A stretch of 64,000 bases of DNA from Heterohyrax brucei. Taxonomy: Eukaryota; Chordata; Mammalia; Hyracoidea; Procaviidae. This document shows, piece by piece, positions 11,596 through 22,380 of the stretch. Each line of letters opens with the position of its first letter. Position 1 is the stretch's first letter. The position numbers and the translations under genes are program-made. The stretch spans positions 158,404,329 to 158,468,328 of the forward strand of contig CM053143.1 in the NCBI GenBank assembly GCA_028571685.1, given 5' to 3'. Under the pieces are notes generated by a model. The model saw nothing but the letters and a program-made list of their open reading frames with translations, made no database searches and was not told where the DNA came from.

Positions 11596-11665
11596 CAGTA
11601 TTTTGTTCTCTTGCACATAGGGCCACTATGAGTCAGAATTAGCTGGAAAGCACCCAACAGCATCA
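11596..11665 (+). mobile_element. RTE LINE 3' end fragment
   Basis: CAGTATTTTGTTCTCTTGCACATAGGGCCACTATGAGTCAGAATTAGCTGG matches the terminal part of the RTE copies ending at 34067 and 46315. Only the tail is present, with strong 5' truncation. Confidence 0.7.
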
Positions 11666-11749
11666 CAGACGTTTAGCATCTTTTCCTTGTATTACCACCT
11701 TTTCACCCCACTCTTCACCCTACCCCTACCCTTAGCCTGTCCCCTCAAA

Positions 11750-11800
11750 AATCCCATTGCCTTCAAGAGTATTTCAACTCACAATGACTGTACAGGACAT
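11750..11800 (-). mobile_element. AfroSINE 3' end fragment
   Basis: CCCATTGCCTTCAAGAGTATTTCAACTCACAATGACTGTACAGG is the antisense SINE tail. The body and head are missing. Confidence 0.6.
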
Positions 11801-11873
11801 CAATTTCAAAAGTGAATTGGCAATAATAACAACTTACCCATTTCATTACTGTTGATTTAGTAGTATACTAGCC

Positions 11874-12022
11874 AATTTTTGCATAGTGCAAAAAGTGCTA
11901 GGGCTGCTAACCAAAGGTTAGTAGTTCAAATCTGCCACACACTCCTTGGAAACTCTATGAAACAGTTCTATTCTAACCTATAGAGTCACTGTGAGTCAGA
12001 ATTGACTCAACGGCAGTGGTTT
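11874..12022 (+). mobile_element. AfroSINE, short form
   Basis: Head GCATAGTGCAAAAAGTGCTAGGGCTGCTAACC, B-box-like AGTTCAAATCTGCC, body CTCCTTGGAAACTCTATGAAACAG and tail CACTGTGAGTCAGAATTGACTCAACGG are in order. Confidence 0.9.
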
Positions 12023-12959
12023 AGTGGCTTAGCCACTTTCTATGCCACTGGACCTTGTAGGTGGTATGTTATTCCAGTTCCAAAGCATTTAGCATCAAAG
12101 TGGGTCTCTTATGAAATGCATGGAGTGTAGCCAACCCAATCTGGAAGCTCATTGTGTAGGCTGAGCATTCTATTAGGTGATTCTTTCTTTTTTTTAGGTG
12201 ATTCCTTTTTTATTTTTAACTTTGCTTCCCCCCCACCCCCCATTTCTATCTGTTGAGTAAGGCTTGCCAGCATAAGTATGGTTTTTCTGTGTGATAGTAA
12301 GGGAGCTTTGGCGGTATTTTTCTTTTATTTTCTGTTTCATAACTGGAAAACCAGACGTTCGCCACGTAGTTCTATAGAAAGCAATACATTCCTTAACCTG
12401 TTATTGCTATATTGTCACACCATTGATCTGAGTGAAGACTTTTTGAAATTTTGAGTTGTCAGTAGGTTTACCTGGGGAAATTTCAGAGCCAAAGCTAGGC
12501 ACTCCCTTCAAAATTTGAACTGGAAGTTCTACTTCTATCCTCCTGATTACTATTCAGCTTCTGTTCAAGTTTCCTGTTTGAAAAACAAAGCTTAGTCATG
12601 CTTGTTACAGGAAGTGTTCCCACAACTAGCCTTAGAGAAATCTTCACTGAGTTGTTAAATTAGATCCTATAGATAAACGTGTTATGTTTTTACCTTAAGA
12701 AGTTCCCTAGCAAGCACCTAGGTGTTATCTCTTTTTTTTCTCAGCTAAATCAAAAGAGTTTATTTACACTTTCCTAACTAATGGTCAGTACTGTATCTGA
12801 AGGTTCTAATTAAGTTGTCCCAGCTGAGAATACATCACTAGCTTCCATATCGCTAAACTTCCATGTCAAAATTGTTTATACTTCATTTTAGGAAAACTGC
12901 TTTAGTTAAATTGTATGGAATGTAAGAGGCTTGTATCAGATGAGAAGCTGAGGTAAAGG
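12023..12959. other. Unassigned sequence
   Basis: It has a T-rich stretch near 12190 and a C-rich run near 12230. I could not assign it to a gene or repeat family. Confidence 0.45.
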
Positions 12960-13740
12960 ATGTTTCACAGTTAATTGCCACCCTTGTAAATCTTACCTCC
13001 TTTCCTGCCGTCGCTTTGATGTGAAGATGTTATCTGTCCTCACTCTACTCGCTAAATGTCTCTCTGTTTTACCTCTGAGAGGGAACATGCCTTTACGGTT
13101 AAACTGAACTCATGCTGTCCTGTGGTTCATTCCCTTGATAAAGTTGTTTAAATATCAAATTAGAACTTTGGTGCGGTGACTTCAGTCAGACAGACTGATG
13201 ATGCCGAACTACCACTTGCCTTAACGATGGCTTGTGTCGTTACAATAAAAAGCCAGTTCCGACCACCTGCGGCAAAAGCCGGTACGGAGGCAGGGGGGAA
13301 GTAAATGCCCACGTGGTTGATTACATGCCGGCATGTCAGTAACTGGGGGAATTTGGTCCTCAGAGCCTGGCTAAATTTTCGAGGCAAGCTCAAAGGTGTT
13401 ATATTGGGTAGGTAAGGGTAAACATCAGAGGTGAAGGAAGAACAGAGGTGGGTAACTGGGGCATCCCGGTCCGGCGAGGAGATACGCATCTGGATCCGGG
13501 GGGGATCTCACTGGAGGCAGGTTTCTGACATCCAACTGGTGCCTCTACTTGTTTGAGAAGACTAAGAAAGGGGCTGCTAAGGCCATACTTGTTTGATGAT
13601 TTTCAGAAAAAGGCTATAAAGGGTGTCAAGATTTTATCTCAGTGGGCTCTGCTCTGTGTGATTTCTGGGGCCAGATAGTGCTAGGAAGCCAGATGGTCCT
13701 GGGAGGCCAGGACTTTTATGAAATACAGGTAAAGAAATGT
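12960..13740. other. Unidentified CpG-rich patch, possible old ERV/LTR
   Basis: Between about 13000 and 13500 CpG dinucleotides are many times denser than in the flanks (TGCCGTCGC, GCGGTGAC, ATCCCGGTCCGGCGAGGAG). TAAAGTTGTTTAAATATC and ATTAGAACTTTGGTGCGGTGAC (about 13137-13178) have the look of LTR R/U5 sequence, but I could not place TG...CA ends, a target duplication or a primer-binding site. A 109-codon minus-strand frame (13160-13489) has no recognisable domain. It could be a retroviral remnant, a CpG island or a pseudogene piece. Confidence 0.4.
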
Positions 13741-13873
13741 AGTCAGTCTTTGACGGCCTGTTTCATGTGATTTGAAGCATTATTGTAATTGGGTAATAGT
13801 GAAACCTCTAGCCAGGGCATACTAGAAGTTCACAAAGCAAAACTGGTATAATCTTAGCCTTGTATGCTAACTG

Positions 13874-14018
13874 TGGAAACCCTGGGAGCATAGCAGCTGA
13901 GAGCTACAGCCATTAACTAAAAGATGGACACTTTTTGGAAAATCTATAGAGCATTTCTACTGTGTCCTATAGATTCACTGTGAGTCAGAATTGACTTGAT
14001 AGCAAAATATTTTGTTTG
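13874..14018 (+). mobile_element. AfroSINE, short form, diverged
   Basis: GGAAACCCTGGGAGCATAGC head, ACTTTTTGGAAAATCTATAG body and ATTCACTGTGAGTCAGAATTGACTTGATAGC tail are present. The B box is deleted or diverged (AAAAGATGGACAC). Confidence 0.88.
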
Positions 14019-14620
14019 GATTTTTATGACACACATAAACTGAGCTTATAAAAATATGTTTGTTACAACTACACTGATATTTTTATGAAAAATAATACAT
14101 TTCCACTAACACAATGCACATAAATTTTATACACAGTCATTTTGCTGTCACCCAGTGAAGTTAGCACTGAAACATAACACAACTGAGTGTGCAAAAATAC
14201 CTCAACTAAATAATACACTTTGTATAGTTATGTTTATAGGATATTGTAGAATAGAAAAAAAAATAGTAAAGAGTGGAGACAGGTACTGGCCAGGAAGTAG
14301 CATTAGATAGCTTTCTGCTGTGATGGTAATGATATCTATCGTAATAGGTGATTGGTTGTTACAGGCAGTTAGACATTTACTTTTCAAAACCAATTAAGGT
14401 GTGCATTTAACATTTGTGTATTTCATTGTCAATAAATTTTACATTAAAAACTAAGAATGAACATTATCCTGCATATAATGAGTATGCACAAATTATTTAG
14501 GGCAATTTTACCAATTTCTTCCAATTACCTCAAAATACATAAAGTATGATATAGGTTAATAGCCAGATCGAGGGATGAGTAGATACGTGATAATACCAAA
14601 ATGACCAAGCACTCATACAA
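14019..14620. other. Unassigned AT-rich sequence
   Basis: No gene, RNA or repeat was recognised. Confidence 0.45.
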
Positions 14621-14757
14621 ACAGTCATTGAGTCAACTCCTACTCACAACAACCCTACAGGATAGAGCAGAACTGCCCCATAGAGTTTCCAAGGAGCACC
14701 TACTGGATTTGAACTGCTGACCTTTTGGTTAGCAGCTATATTGTGTAACAACCATCA
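14621..14757 (-). mobile_element. AfroSINE, short form
   Basis: The antisense series is TCATTGAGTCAACTCCTACTCACAAC, GAACTGCCCCATAGAGTTTCC, GGATTTGAACTGCTGACC and GTTAGCAGCTATATTGTGTAAC. The last bases of the head are decayed. Confidence 0.92.
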
Positions 14758-15261
14758 TTTCCTGAGATAACACAAGAAAAGTAAAATATTAATGGTAAAA
14801 TCTGGTTGGAAAGCAGACAAGTGTTTAGGCTAAAATCCTGCCAAATTTGATGTGCTTGAAAAAATACAAAAATAAAATAATGGAAGGTGCCATTATTTGT
14901 AATATCTCAAAATGCATCCTTTCTATTTGCATATCTGATTTCTGTCTAGTTAATATACATATTAGAAATATTACTTTAAAAAGTATGTACCTCTACATTT
15001 TTTATTTTATTCTATATACTTTTATAGATTGTCAAAAGTAAAAGTGTTTCATCAAAGGGCATAAAAGTGTGTATGACTTTATTGTATATTTTTAAAAAGT
15101 GGTTTTATAATTTCACTTTCTGATGAGAAGTTATAGGCATATTTTTCTCATATTCTTACCATCACTATCTACAAAACCAAATATTTGCGTATTCAAAGCA
15201 TGAAAAATAATGCATTTTTATTTTCCATTTCTTTATTTGAATAAGTGACAAGTATAAAAAT
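14758..15261. other. Unassigned AT-rich sequence
   Basis: No feature recognised. The 64-codon frame at 14847 is a chance AT-rich frame. Confidence 0.45.
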
Positions 15262-15422
15262 GAAACCAAACACACTGCTGTTGAGTCAGTTCTGACTTAT
15301 AGGAACCTGATAAGACAAAGCAGAACTGCCCCATAAAGTTTCCAAGGACTGCCTAATGGATTCCATCTGCTTATGTTTGGGTTACGAGCCACAACGCTTA
15401 ACTATTATGCAACCAGAGTTTT
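15262..15422 (-). mobile_element. AfroSINE, short form
   Basis: GAAACCAAACACACTGCTGTTGAGTCAG tail, CAGAACTGCCCCATAAAGTTTCC body and CGCTTAACTATTATGCAACCAGAGTTTTGG head, all on the minus strand. Confidence 0.92.
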
Positions 15423-15698
15423 GGTAAAACTACTATTTTTTTTTTCAGCAAGCTAATAATACTGTAAACAATATGTATTTTCCCAGTGTTGGAATGGGAG
15501 CTACTAATATAAAGTACATATCCATGTGTCTGCAAACAGATATGCAGTTAAATTGTGTAACATAAAATAAATAAGGGAACATCTGACCAAAATGTTTAAA
15601 TTATTGATAAAACTGCACATAAAATAATTTAAGTAAGGTGTGATTTTATTTAATAAACTAAATGCATTCAATAAATGCTTATCTTAATCAACTTTTTG

Positions 15699-15890
15699 TC
15701 ACATGCCTTTGAGTTAATTCTAATTCACAGTGACAGTGTCAGACAGAGTAGAGCTACTCAATAGAGTTTTCTAGGCTGTAGGAAGATCATCAAATTTTTT
15801 TCTGATGAAGCCACTGGGTGAATTTAAATGGATAACCTTTCAGTTAGCAGTCAAATGCTTACTCATTTCATCACCAAGCTAACTTATTAC
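15699..15890 (-). mobile_element. AfroSINE, long form
   Basis: Antisense tail and body (CCTTTGAGTTAATTCTAATTCACAGTGAC, GTAGAGCTACTCAATAGAG) are followed by TTCTAGGCTGTAGG and a middle block ending in GATGAAGCCACTGGGTG. The short form lacks this block. The head is decayed. Confidence 0.75.
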
Positions 15891-16659
15891 ATCCCCAGAT
15901 ACTAACAATTGTTTCTAAATTCTATAAATAATTAAAGATTATTTCCAAATCAAGTAAAGATGACCTAATCTTAAACAGACATACATGAATCATTGCTAAA
16001 TGTGAAAGGGTATGGTCATAAATATAACTAAAACAAGAATATGTCTAAAAAATACATTTTTAAAATCTTATCTAAAATTATAAAGCATGTACATATCCAA
16101 ATCCATAGCAGTTGGAAACTAAAAGATGATTATTGACAAGTAGTAGTTTTGTATGTGGTGGGTATTTAGAACATATAAAGGAATTTTTGAAACAAAAAAT
16201 CACAAGAGAGGGGTATGATAGGTAAATAAAATAACAATACACAACATGAAACAAGAAAACATTAATCGGACAGGAGGCAAAAATCTTCAAGACTTAACCA
16301 ACGTGTTTGTATAACATTCAGAATTTGAAAAGAATCCACTGAACTGTTTTGAGAAAATGAGCAATATGTTTAGGTGCTAATAATTATTATTGATTTATTT
16401 TTTCTTAATTTTTTAGAGTTTTATAGAGAGATAAGTTGTGTACAACAATATGCATGTAATTGTTTCCTAATTGATTGTGTTTAAAACTTAGGTGAGCCAC
16501 ATATATTATGACACCATGAAATGCACCCTGTGTTACATCAAGTTCTAGTTTCCAATGCATATAGAATTGAATTTTTTGACAATATGTTCCTGTTGAGCTT
16601 CTCTTCATTTTTTCCAAGTTATAGTCCATTTATGGTAATACTTCTATATCTGGAACTAA
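15891..16659. other. Unassigned AT-rich sequence
   Basis: Nothing recognised except T-rich tracts around 16390. Confidence 0.45.
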
Positions 16660-16675
16660 ATATATATATATATAT
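16660..16675. repeat. (TA)n tract beside a SINE tail
   Basis: Eight TA dinucleotides directly abut the 3' tail of the antisense SINE at 16676. This fits a microsatellite grown from the SINE's A/T-rich tail. Confidence 0.85.
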
Positions 16676-16870
16676 CAAACCCATTGTCATCAAGTCCATT
16701 TCAACTTACAGAAGCCCTACAGCAAAGAGCAAGACTGCCTGACAGGATTTCCAAGGCTGTAAATTGTCACTGAAGCAAATGCCACATCTTTTCCCTGAAG
16801 AGTGACTAGTGGATTCAAACCACCAGCCTTTCAGTTAAGAGCCCAGTGCCTAACCACGGTGCCATTGCCA
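16676..16870 (-). mobile_element. AfroSINE, long form
   Basis: Antisense tail CCATTGTCATCAAGTCCATTTC, body AAGACTGCCTGACAGGATTTCC, then the extra middle block (AAGGCTGTAAATTGTCACTGAAGCA..CACATCTTTTCCC) and head GATTCAAACCACCAGCCTTTCAGTT..CCTAACCACGGTGCC. The extra block of about 40 bp marks a distinct subfamily. Confidence 0.9.
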
Positions 16871-17907
16871 AACATATATGAGAATTTCAGGAAATTTAAC
16901 TTGGGTTTGTGTGTTCTTTTTATATCTGTGTTTCTGTGATAATTTGTATGGTGGTGACTGCAATGAAAGGATTTACTATAAAAAAGCCATCCACAGTGAG
17001 AGCCTCTTATTTATAATATTATTTATTTTTCAATCCTTGTTGCTAAAACTGAGCTTGGCCATTAGTAGAATTTAAATGAATATTTTTTGAAATACTTGTT
17101 GAATAAATGGATGAATAAATTATGGTTTCCTTACATGCTCTTTTGACTGATGACTTGATAAATAAATTGGTTGGTTGTTTTCCTCCAGAAATGTTATTCC
17201 CACTAAAAATCAACTGTTATGGCAATCCTCCCATTTTGTTTACTTTCAATTTTACTGAATTTTGGATATCCCTTAGATGAGCTGGTATTCTTCATCTACT
17301 TTTGGGCCTCTTTACACTGAGGACTGTTGAGATCCTTGAGCTGTAACACACCAGAGAATTGGAGAACGACATGAGATTTTGCATTTGTCCTTTATTTTTT
17401 ATTTATTTTGCAGAAGGGAACCATCAGTTTCAGCTTTGTTATTTCCTTATGTACAAAAATGATTATCTACATCTGACAAGTGGCTGACAACTATAATTCA
17501 TTGTATCTAGGACCTCAGCATGTCATCATTCTGACTGATGACAACAAATAAAACTGTGTTCACATTCTTGTATTGAGTTTCAGCAGTTATGCCTTCTGGT
17601 AAAATTTTGCTTATGGCCCCAGGAAAATAATTGACATTGATTAAGTATCATGCTTAAAATTATGTCTTCCAAACAAAGTGAAATTTGCTCTGTTTTACTG
17701 GCAAATTAGACAGTCTCCAAGAAGCATAAACAGCCTCAAGAGTACCCAGAAAAACATACTCTTGAAAATAATAGTTACATAATATAATTTACGAATTCAA
17801 TTTGCCACACACCCTATAGACCATCTCTAAAGCCTGTGTCAAAAAGTCTGTCTTCCTAGTCTAGTGTATCACCATTCTACATGAGACAGCATAAATAGTC
17901 CACATTT
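16871..17907. other. Unassigned sequence; possible L2 tail near 17050-17125
   Basis: GCTTGGCCATTAGTAG then TACTTGTTGAATAAATGGATGAATAAAT resembles the L2 terminus, but the match is short. The rest is unassigned. Confidence 0.35.
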
Positions 17908-17940
17908 AGCCAAGCCAAGTGCCGTCGAGTCGCATCCGGC
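17908..17940 (-). mobile_element. Tail-only AfroSINE/RTE-type fragment
   Basis: AGCCAAGCCAAGTGCCGTCGAGTCGCATCCGG is the antisense of the CGACTCGACGGCACTTGGC tail. CpG sites are intact. There is no SINE body or head next to it. Confidence 0.65.
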
Positions 17941-18069
17941 TATTGGCAACCCTTACTATTTAAAAGCTAACAGAAAATATTTGCCCAAAAGCAAAGTAGA
18001 GGAGACAGGAAGGGGTAGAATTTCAGGACAAAAGGTAATGAGGAAGCCAGGGTGGAAATGGAGAGTTTT

Positions 18070-19464
18070 TGTCTGGTCTGTCCAGTCAGTTTCAATTCAT
18101 AGCAATCCTTTGTACAACAGAACAAAACAGTGTTCAGTCCTAAGTCATCTTCATTATCATTGCTATGATTGACTCCGTTATTCAGCAAACTATGTTAATC
18201 CACCTGTTTGGGGGTCTTACCCTTTTTCTTTTTCACTGACCCTCTCTTTTACCAAGCATAATGTCCTTTTCCAGATACTGTTCTCTCCTGATAACATGTC
18301 CAAAGTATGCAAAATGAAATTTTGCCATACTTGATTCTAAGGAGTATTTGGGCTATACTCCTCCCAAGACAGATTTATTCCTTCTTGTTGCCTAAGCTAA
18401 CCTAACCATTTACCATCAAGTCAATTCTGACTCATAGCAACCATATAAGACAAAGTACAATGGCCTCACAGACTTTCAAGTGAGCACATGATGGATTCGA
18501 ACTGCTTTGGTTAGCAACCATAGCTCTTAATCACTGTGCTTTGATGGTTTCCATTCTTGTAGCAATCTATAGTATATTCCATATTCTTTACCAATATCAA
18601 TTCAAAGGTGTATATTCCTTAGAATTTCTTATTTGTTGTTCAGTTTTCACACATACATAAGGCAACTGAAAACACCAGGGCTAGGATCAGCTGCACCTTA
18701 GTCTACAAGGAGACATTCTTGATTTTTAGAACCTTAAAGAGATCTCCTAAAGTAGATTTCCCCAATGCAGTGGATCACTTAATTTCTTGACTGCTGCTTC
18801 CACGGATGCTGAATGTGAATCCAAGTAAACTAAAGTCCTTAACAATTCTTAATCTTTATTTAATATGATGCTGCTTACTGGCCCAGTTGTGTCCTTTAAG
18901 TTGAAGTGTACTCCATACTGAAGGCTATATAGTCTTTGATATTCACCAGTAAATACTTCAAGTTCTCTTCATCTTTGTCAAGCAAAATATTTCATCTGTC
19001 TAAAACAGGTTGTTAATGAGTCTTCTTCTAATCCTGGTATTGCATTCTTCTTCATGTAGTCCAACTTCTCAGAATATTTGGTAAGCATATAGATTGAAAG
19101 AATATAACCCTAATGTATAACTTTCCTGAATTTAAACCACACAGTGTCCCCTTATTCTGTCTGAATGACTGTCTTTTATTTATTTATAAGTTCCTCATGA
19201 GCACAATTAAGTATTCTGGAAATCTCATTCATTGTAATGTTATCTATAATTTGTTATGATTCACATAGTTGAGTTCCTTTGCAGAGTCAATAAAATTTAA
19301 CACTTCAATGGTATTCTCTGCTTTCAGCCAGAGTCTATTTGACATCAATGATATCCCTCATTTAACATTGTCCTCTAAATCCAGCTTGAATTCATGACAG
19401 TTCTCTGTTGGTGTACTGCTCCAATACTTTTTAACTGATCTTCAGCAAAGTTTTACTAGCATGT
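18070..19464 (-). mobile_element. RTE/BovB-like LINE, antisense, 3' end through RT domain
   Basis: The minus strand carries the 3' terminus (antisense of CAATTCATAGCAATCC near 18100) and then the C-terminal and RT region. Plus-strand landmarks in order include ACCAAGCATAATGTCC, CCTCCCAAGACAGATTTATTC, ATTTCTTGACTGCTGCTTCC, TGTTAATGAGTCTTCTTC, TTCCTCATGAGCACAATTAAGT and CAGCAAAGTTTTACTAGC. A SINE splits it at 18398-18552. It ends abruptly where an L1 5' UTR begins (19465). Frames are broken. Confidence 0.88.
18398..18552 (-). mobile_element. AfroSINE inserted in RTE
   Basis: Antisense SINE from AACCATTTACCATCAAGTC to CACTGTGCTTTGATGGTTTCC. Flanks TTCCTTCTTGTTGC (18378-18391) and TTCCATTCTTGTAGC (after 18550) are near matches and look like the target duplication. 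RTE sequence resumes directly. Confidence 0.9.
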
Positions 19465-20395
19465 GGGAAGTAGAGCCAACATGGCCCTATAGACAGCAGC
19501 ATCATTCTATTCTGCCACAGCAAAGACTTAAAAACCTAAGCAAATTGAAGACAAATGTCAGTGCTGGAACCATACGCATCACATGAACAGATAAAAAACA
19601 AAACCAAGCACCAAATGGAATAAGAAACTGACAGAGAACAGAGGAAGACAAGTGATAGTCCTCAATCAGCTAATACAGCATGGATTTGCCATCTGGCATT
19701 TCTGTTGGAGATCAGCACAGAGGGAGTGTGGGAAAGTAGCTTCACAAGCTCCCAGTAGGAGATGAGAACCCAGTGATACTCATTTTCCTACCCTTCAACT
19801 TTTTCCTACTGCTTGCCCTCCACCACTTTCCAATGGGCCAAGAGACCACATCCTGGGAGGTGCCATCTCCATACAGCTCGGTTTCACCCCATCCACACTG
19901 CTCAGCAACTTCTGTCCTATTTCTTTGTTGCTGTTGTTTAGGGGGCTTATTTTGGTTTCTTCCATACTTCTCACTGTCTCTCCCTCCTTTCTCTTCAACA
20001 CCTGGCTCTATGTGCTACTTTTACTCTTCTAGCAGGCTGTGAAGAGCCACTCAGCTGGAAAAATAATTCCCTAGTCCATGCCCTCATTTTAGTGAGAATG
20101 TTGGCACCTTTTTTTTTTTTGTTTTGTTTTCTTTGTCTCTGTTTCTCAGTTTTTCGTATCTCTCCCAACTGTCTACTTACTTTCTATTCCTGTCTGCTGA
20201 ATACCTGTCGCTGTGTACCATCTCCTCCCTTTTTACTTAGGTGATGTGCACAGTTTTGGGAGCCACTTTCCAAGCAAGCTTAGCTGCATTGGTAGGATCC
20301 TAAGGGCATTTTTTTTTTCTTTTTTAAATTAATTATTTTTGTCTTTTCCTTTTCCCTTATTTGTGTTTCTTCATTTCTCAGTTTTTCGTTTATCT
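19465..20395 (+). mobile_element. L1 5' UTR fragment
   Basis: GAAGTAGAGCCAACATGGCCC starts a segment homologous to the copy A 5' UTR at 5160 (CCACAGCAAAGAC, AGCATGGATTTGCCATCT, GAGTGTGGGAAAGTAGCTTCA, GTGATACTCATTTTCC), with T-rich stretches near 20110 and 20310. No ORF follows directly; RTE resumes at about 20401. It is either a fragment or the 5' end of the L1 at 21750 separated by later events. Confidence 0.8.
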
Positions 20396-20400
20396 TTATG

Positions 20401-20770
20401 TCTTCAAATAGTTGAACAAGAATCATTCTTTTCTAATATTATGACTATGTATTCCTTCCATCTTTTTTTGATGCTTCCTGCATCATTCTGTATTTTGCCC
20501 ATAGAATCCTTCACTATTGCAACTCAAAACTTGATTTTTTTTCTTCATTTCTTTCAGCTTGAGAAATGCAGAGTGTGTTCTTCCCTTTGGATTTCTTATC
20601 TCCAGCTCTTTGCATATGTCATTATAATACGCTGTTTTGTCTTGTTGAGCTGTTCTTTGAAATCTGTTTGGCTACATTACATCATTATTTCTTTCATTCA
20701 GTTTATTTACTAGAAATTCAATATAAAGTTTCAGAGCTTCTTGTGACATCTGAAGTGGAGAGAGCACTGA
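20401..20770 (-). mobile_element. RTE LINE fragment, antisense, between endonuclease and RT
   Basis: Plus-strand landmarks ATGTATTCCTTCCATC, TTTGATGCTTCCTGCATC, GCCCATAGAATCCTTCACTATTGC, CAGCTTGAGAAATGCAGAGTGTG, CTCCAGCTCTTTGCATATGTCATTATAATACG and TTTCAGAGCTTCTTGTGACATC are the antisense of the RTE segment also found in plus orientation at 47058-47700. Confidence 0.85.
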
Positions 20771-20796
20771 CAAATTGTGGAGGATGAAACCAAGGC

Positions 20797-21338
20797 TGTC
20801 ATGGATTGAATTATGTCCGTTCCGACTCTCCAAAAATAGTGCAGCAATTTGGCTAGATCAGGATTCCTATTATTGCATTATGTTCCTCCCTGTTATAAAC
20901 CCTTCTTCTATGATGTTAATGAAGGAAGATAGCAGCAGCTATGTTGGTGGGCAGGACTCAGTGTGTGGAACTCTTCATTGCGCCTTGGGACTGCCTCTTG
21001 GGATATAAAGGAAAGGGATGAACGTACAGATTTAGGTACTTCATACCACCAAGAAAGAAGTGCCTGGAGCAGAGGGCATCTTTTGGAAAAGACTCAGGTC
21101 TCAGTAGCTAGGAGCTCCCAGTTGGTGGGGAGATTGGTGACAGGGACCTTCCTACATAACCTTCCTCCATAGCCAATCGTCTAACAATCATCTAACCTTC
21201 ATTAGAGGAAGCCTTCCCCTTGAATTGACACCCTGAATTTGTACTTTAGCATGCAGGCCTGTAACAAAATAAAATTTCACTTTTTAAAATTATCCACTAA
21301 CGATATTTCTGTTACAGTGGAATGAGATGCCTAGGACA
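20797..21338 (+). mobile_element. Solo LTR, ERVL/MaLR-like, 542 bp, exact 5-bp target duplication
   Basis: It begins TGTCATGGATTGAATTATGT and ends ATGAGATGCCTAGGACA. AAGGC precedes it (20792-20796) and follows it (21339-21343), an exact 5-bp duplication. GGATATAAAGG (about 21001) is TATA-like and CAAAATAAAATT (about 21266) contains a polyadenylation signal. Same family as the LTRs at 8732 (minus) and 52775. No internal region remains. Confidence 0.9.
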
Positions 21339-21343
21339 AAGGC

Positions 21344-21749
21344 CATGAAACAATTTATGGGAGAATTACCTAATGTGACTCTAATTTGCTCCATAAACTT
21401 TTACCTAATTCTCAATTAAAAAAAAAAAGTGCATAGATATTTTCATAATTTTTATCCCTGTTTAAGACTATTTCTCACATTTCTTCCTTGCTTATCTCCT
21501 GAAAAAGATAGCCAGAGTCAGTATAAATCCTTATTTTGTGATGTTTTTATATTCAGGTTTGAAAAACAGACACACTACATGAAATTCATTTGATGTGTTG
21601 AAATAACATTTTTTTCTTTGAGAACTATTTTCTCAGTGGCATAAATGCTTCAAGAAGTCTCAAAAATTTAATTGTATATTGTGTCTGTGTATCAACGTAT
21701 GCTATCAAGATAATAAATTTAACAAATTTCAATATGCTGTGATTCCATT
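21344..21749. other. Unassigned sequence between LTR and L1
   Basis: AT-rich, nothing recognised. It may be L1 ORF1 5' sequence too decayed to see. Confidence 0.4.
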
Positions 21750-21786
21750 TGTTTTCAGATTTTTGTAAAAAAGTAGGATTGAACAG

Positions 21787-22380
21787 ATGGAAGTTAGAAT
21801 CAGTAACCTAGAAGACAAAGTAATTAATGCCAACATTTATGAGGTAAAATCAGAGAAAAGAAATAAGAAAAATGAAGAAACATTAAGAAACATATGGGAC
21901 TCCATGAAGGGGAATAATTTATGTTTAATTGGAGTTTCTGAACAAGGGAGGATTAATGACAACATAGAGAGTATTGCTGTAGAGATGCCGGCAGGAAACT
22001 TTCCTGAGATTATGAATAAAGAGAACACAGATATCCAAGATGGTTATCGAACAGTGCAAAAGTTAGATCCAAAAAGAACACCAAGGCATATTATAATTAA
22101 GCTTAATATGCTAAAACACAAAGAGATGCTTCTGAAGACAGCAAGGCTCAAATCAAAACTAACATTCCAAGGGAAACCCTGTAGACTTTCATCTAACTTT
22201 TTTGCCAAAACAATGCTGGCTAGAAAACAGTGGACAGACACATTTAAAGCCCTGAATGAGAAAAACTTCCATCCTGGAATAATCCTGCAAAATTGTCTAT
22301 CAAATATAATGGTGAAATTAAGACTTTTGAAATTAAAGAGAAATTTAAAGACTTCATAAAAACTAAACCAAAATTACATG
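21787..22380 (+). pseudogene. L1 ORF1 (copy B), C-terminal two-thirds, frameshifted
   Basis: The frame opens at the end of the coiled coil (MEVRISNLEDKV), passes through the RRM (ETLRNIWDSMK, LIGVSEQG) and enters the C-terminal domain (PKRTPRHIIIKL, FQGKPCRLSSNFF, ARKQWTDTFKALNEKN). A -1 shift near 22300 moves the rest (YNGEIKTFEIKEKFKDF, then HEILKEVLP) to another frame. The N-terminal coiled coil is missing. ORF1p is an RNA-binding trimer needed for L1 transposition; this copy cannot make it. Confidence 0.9.

Noticed and set aside
13160..13489. 109-codon minus-strand frame in the CpG-rich patch
   Set aside because: I recognise no domain, splice signal context or homologous family, so it is reported only as part of an unidentified patch.
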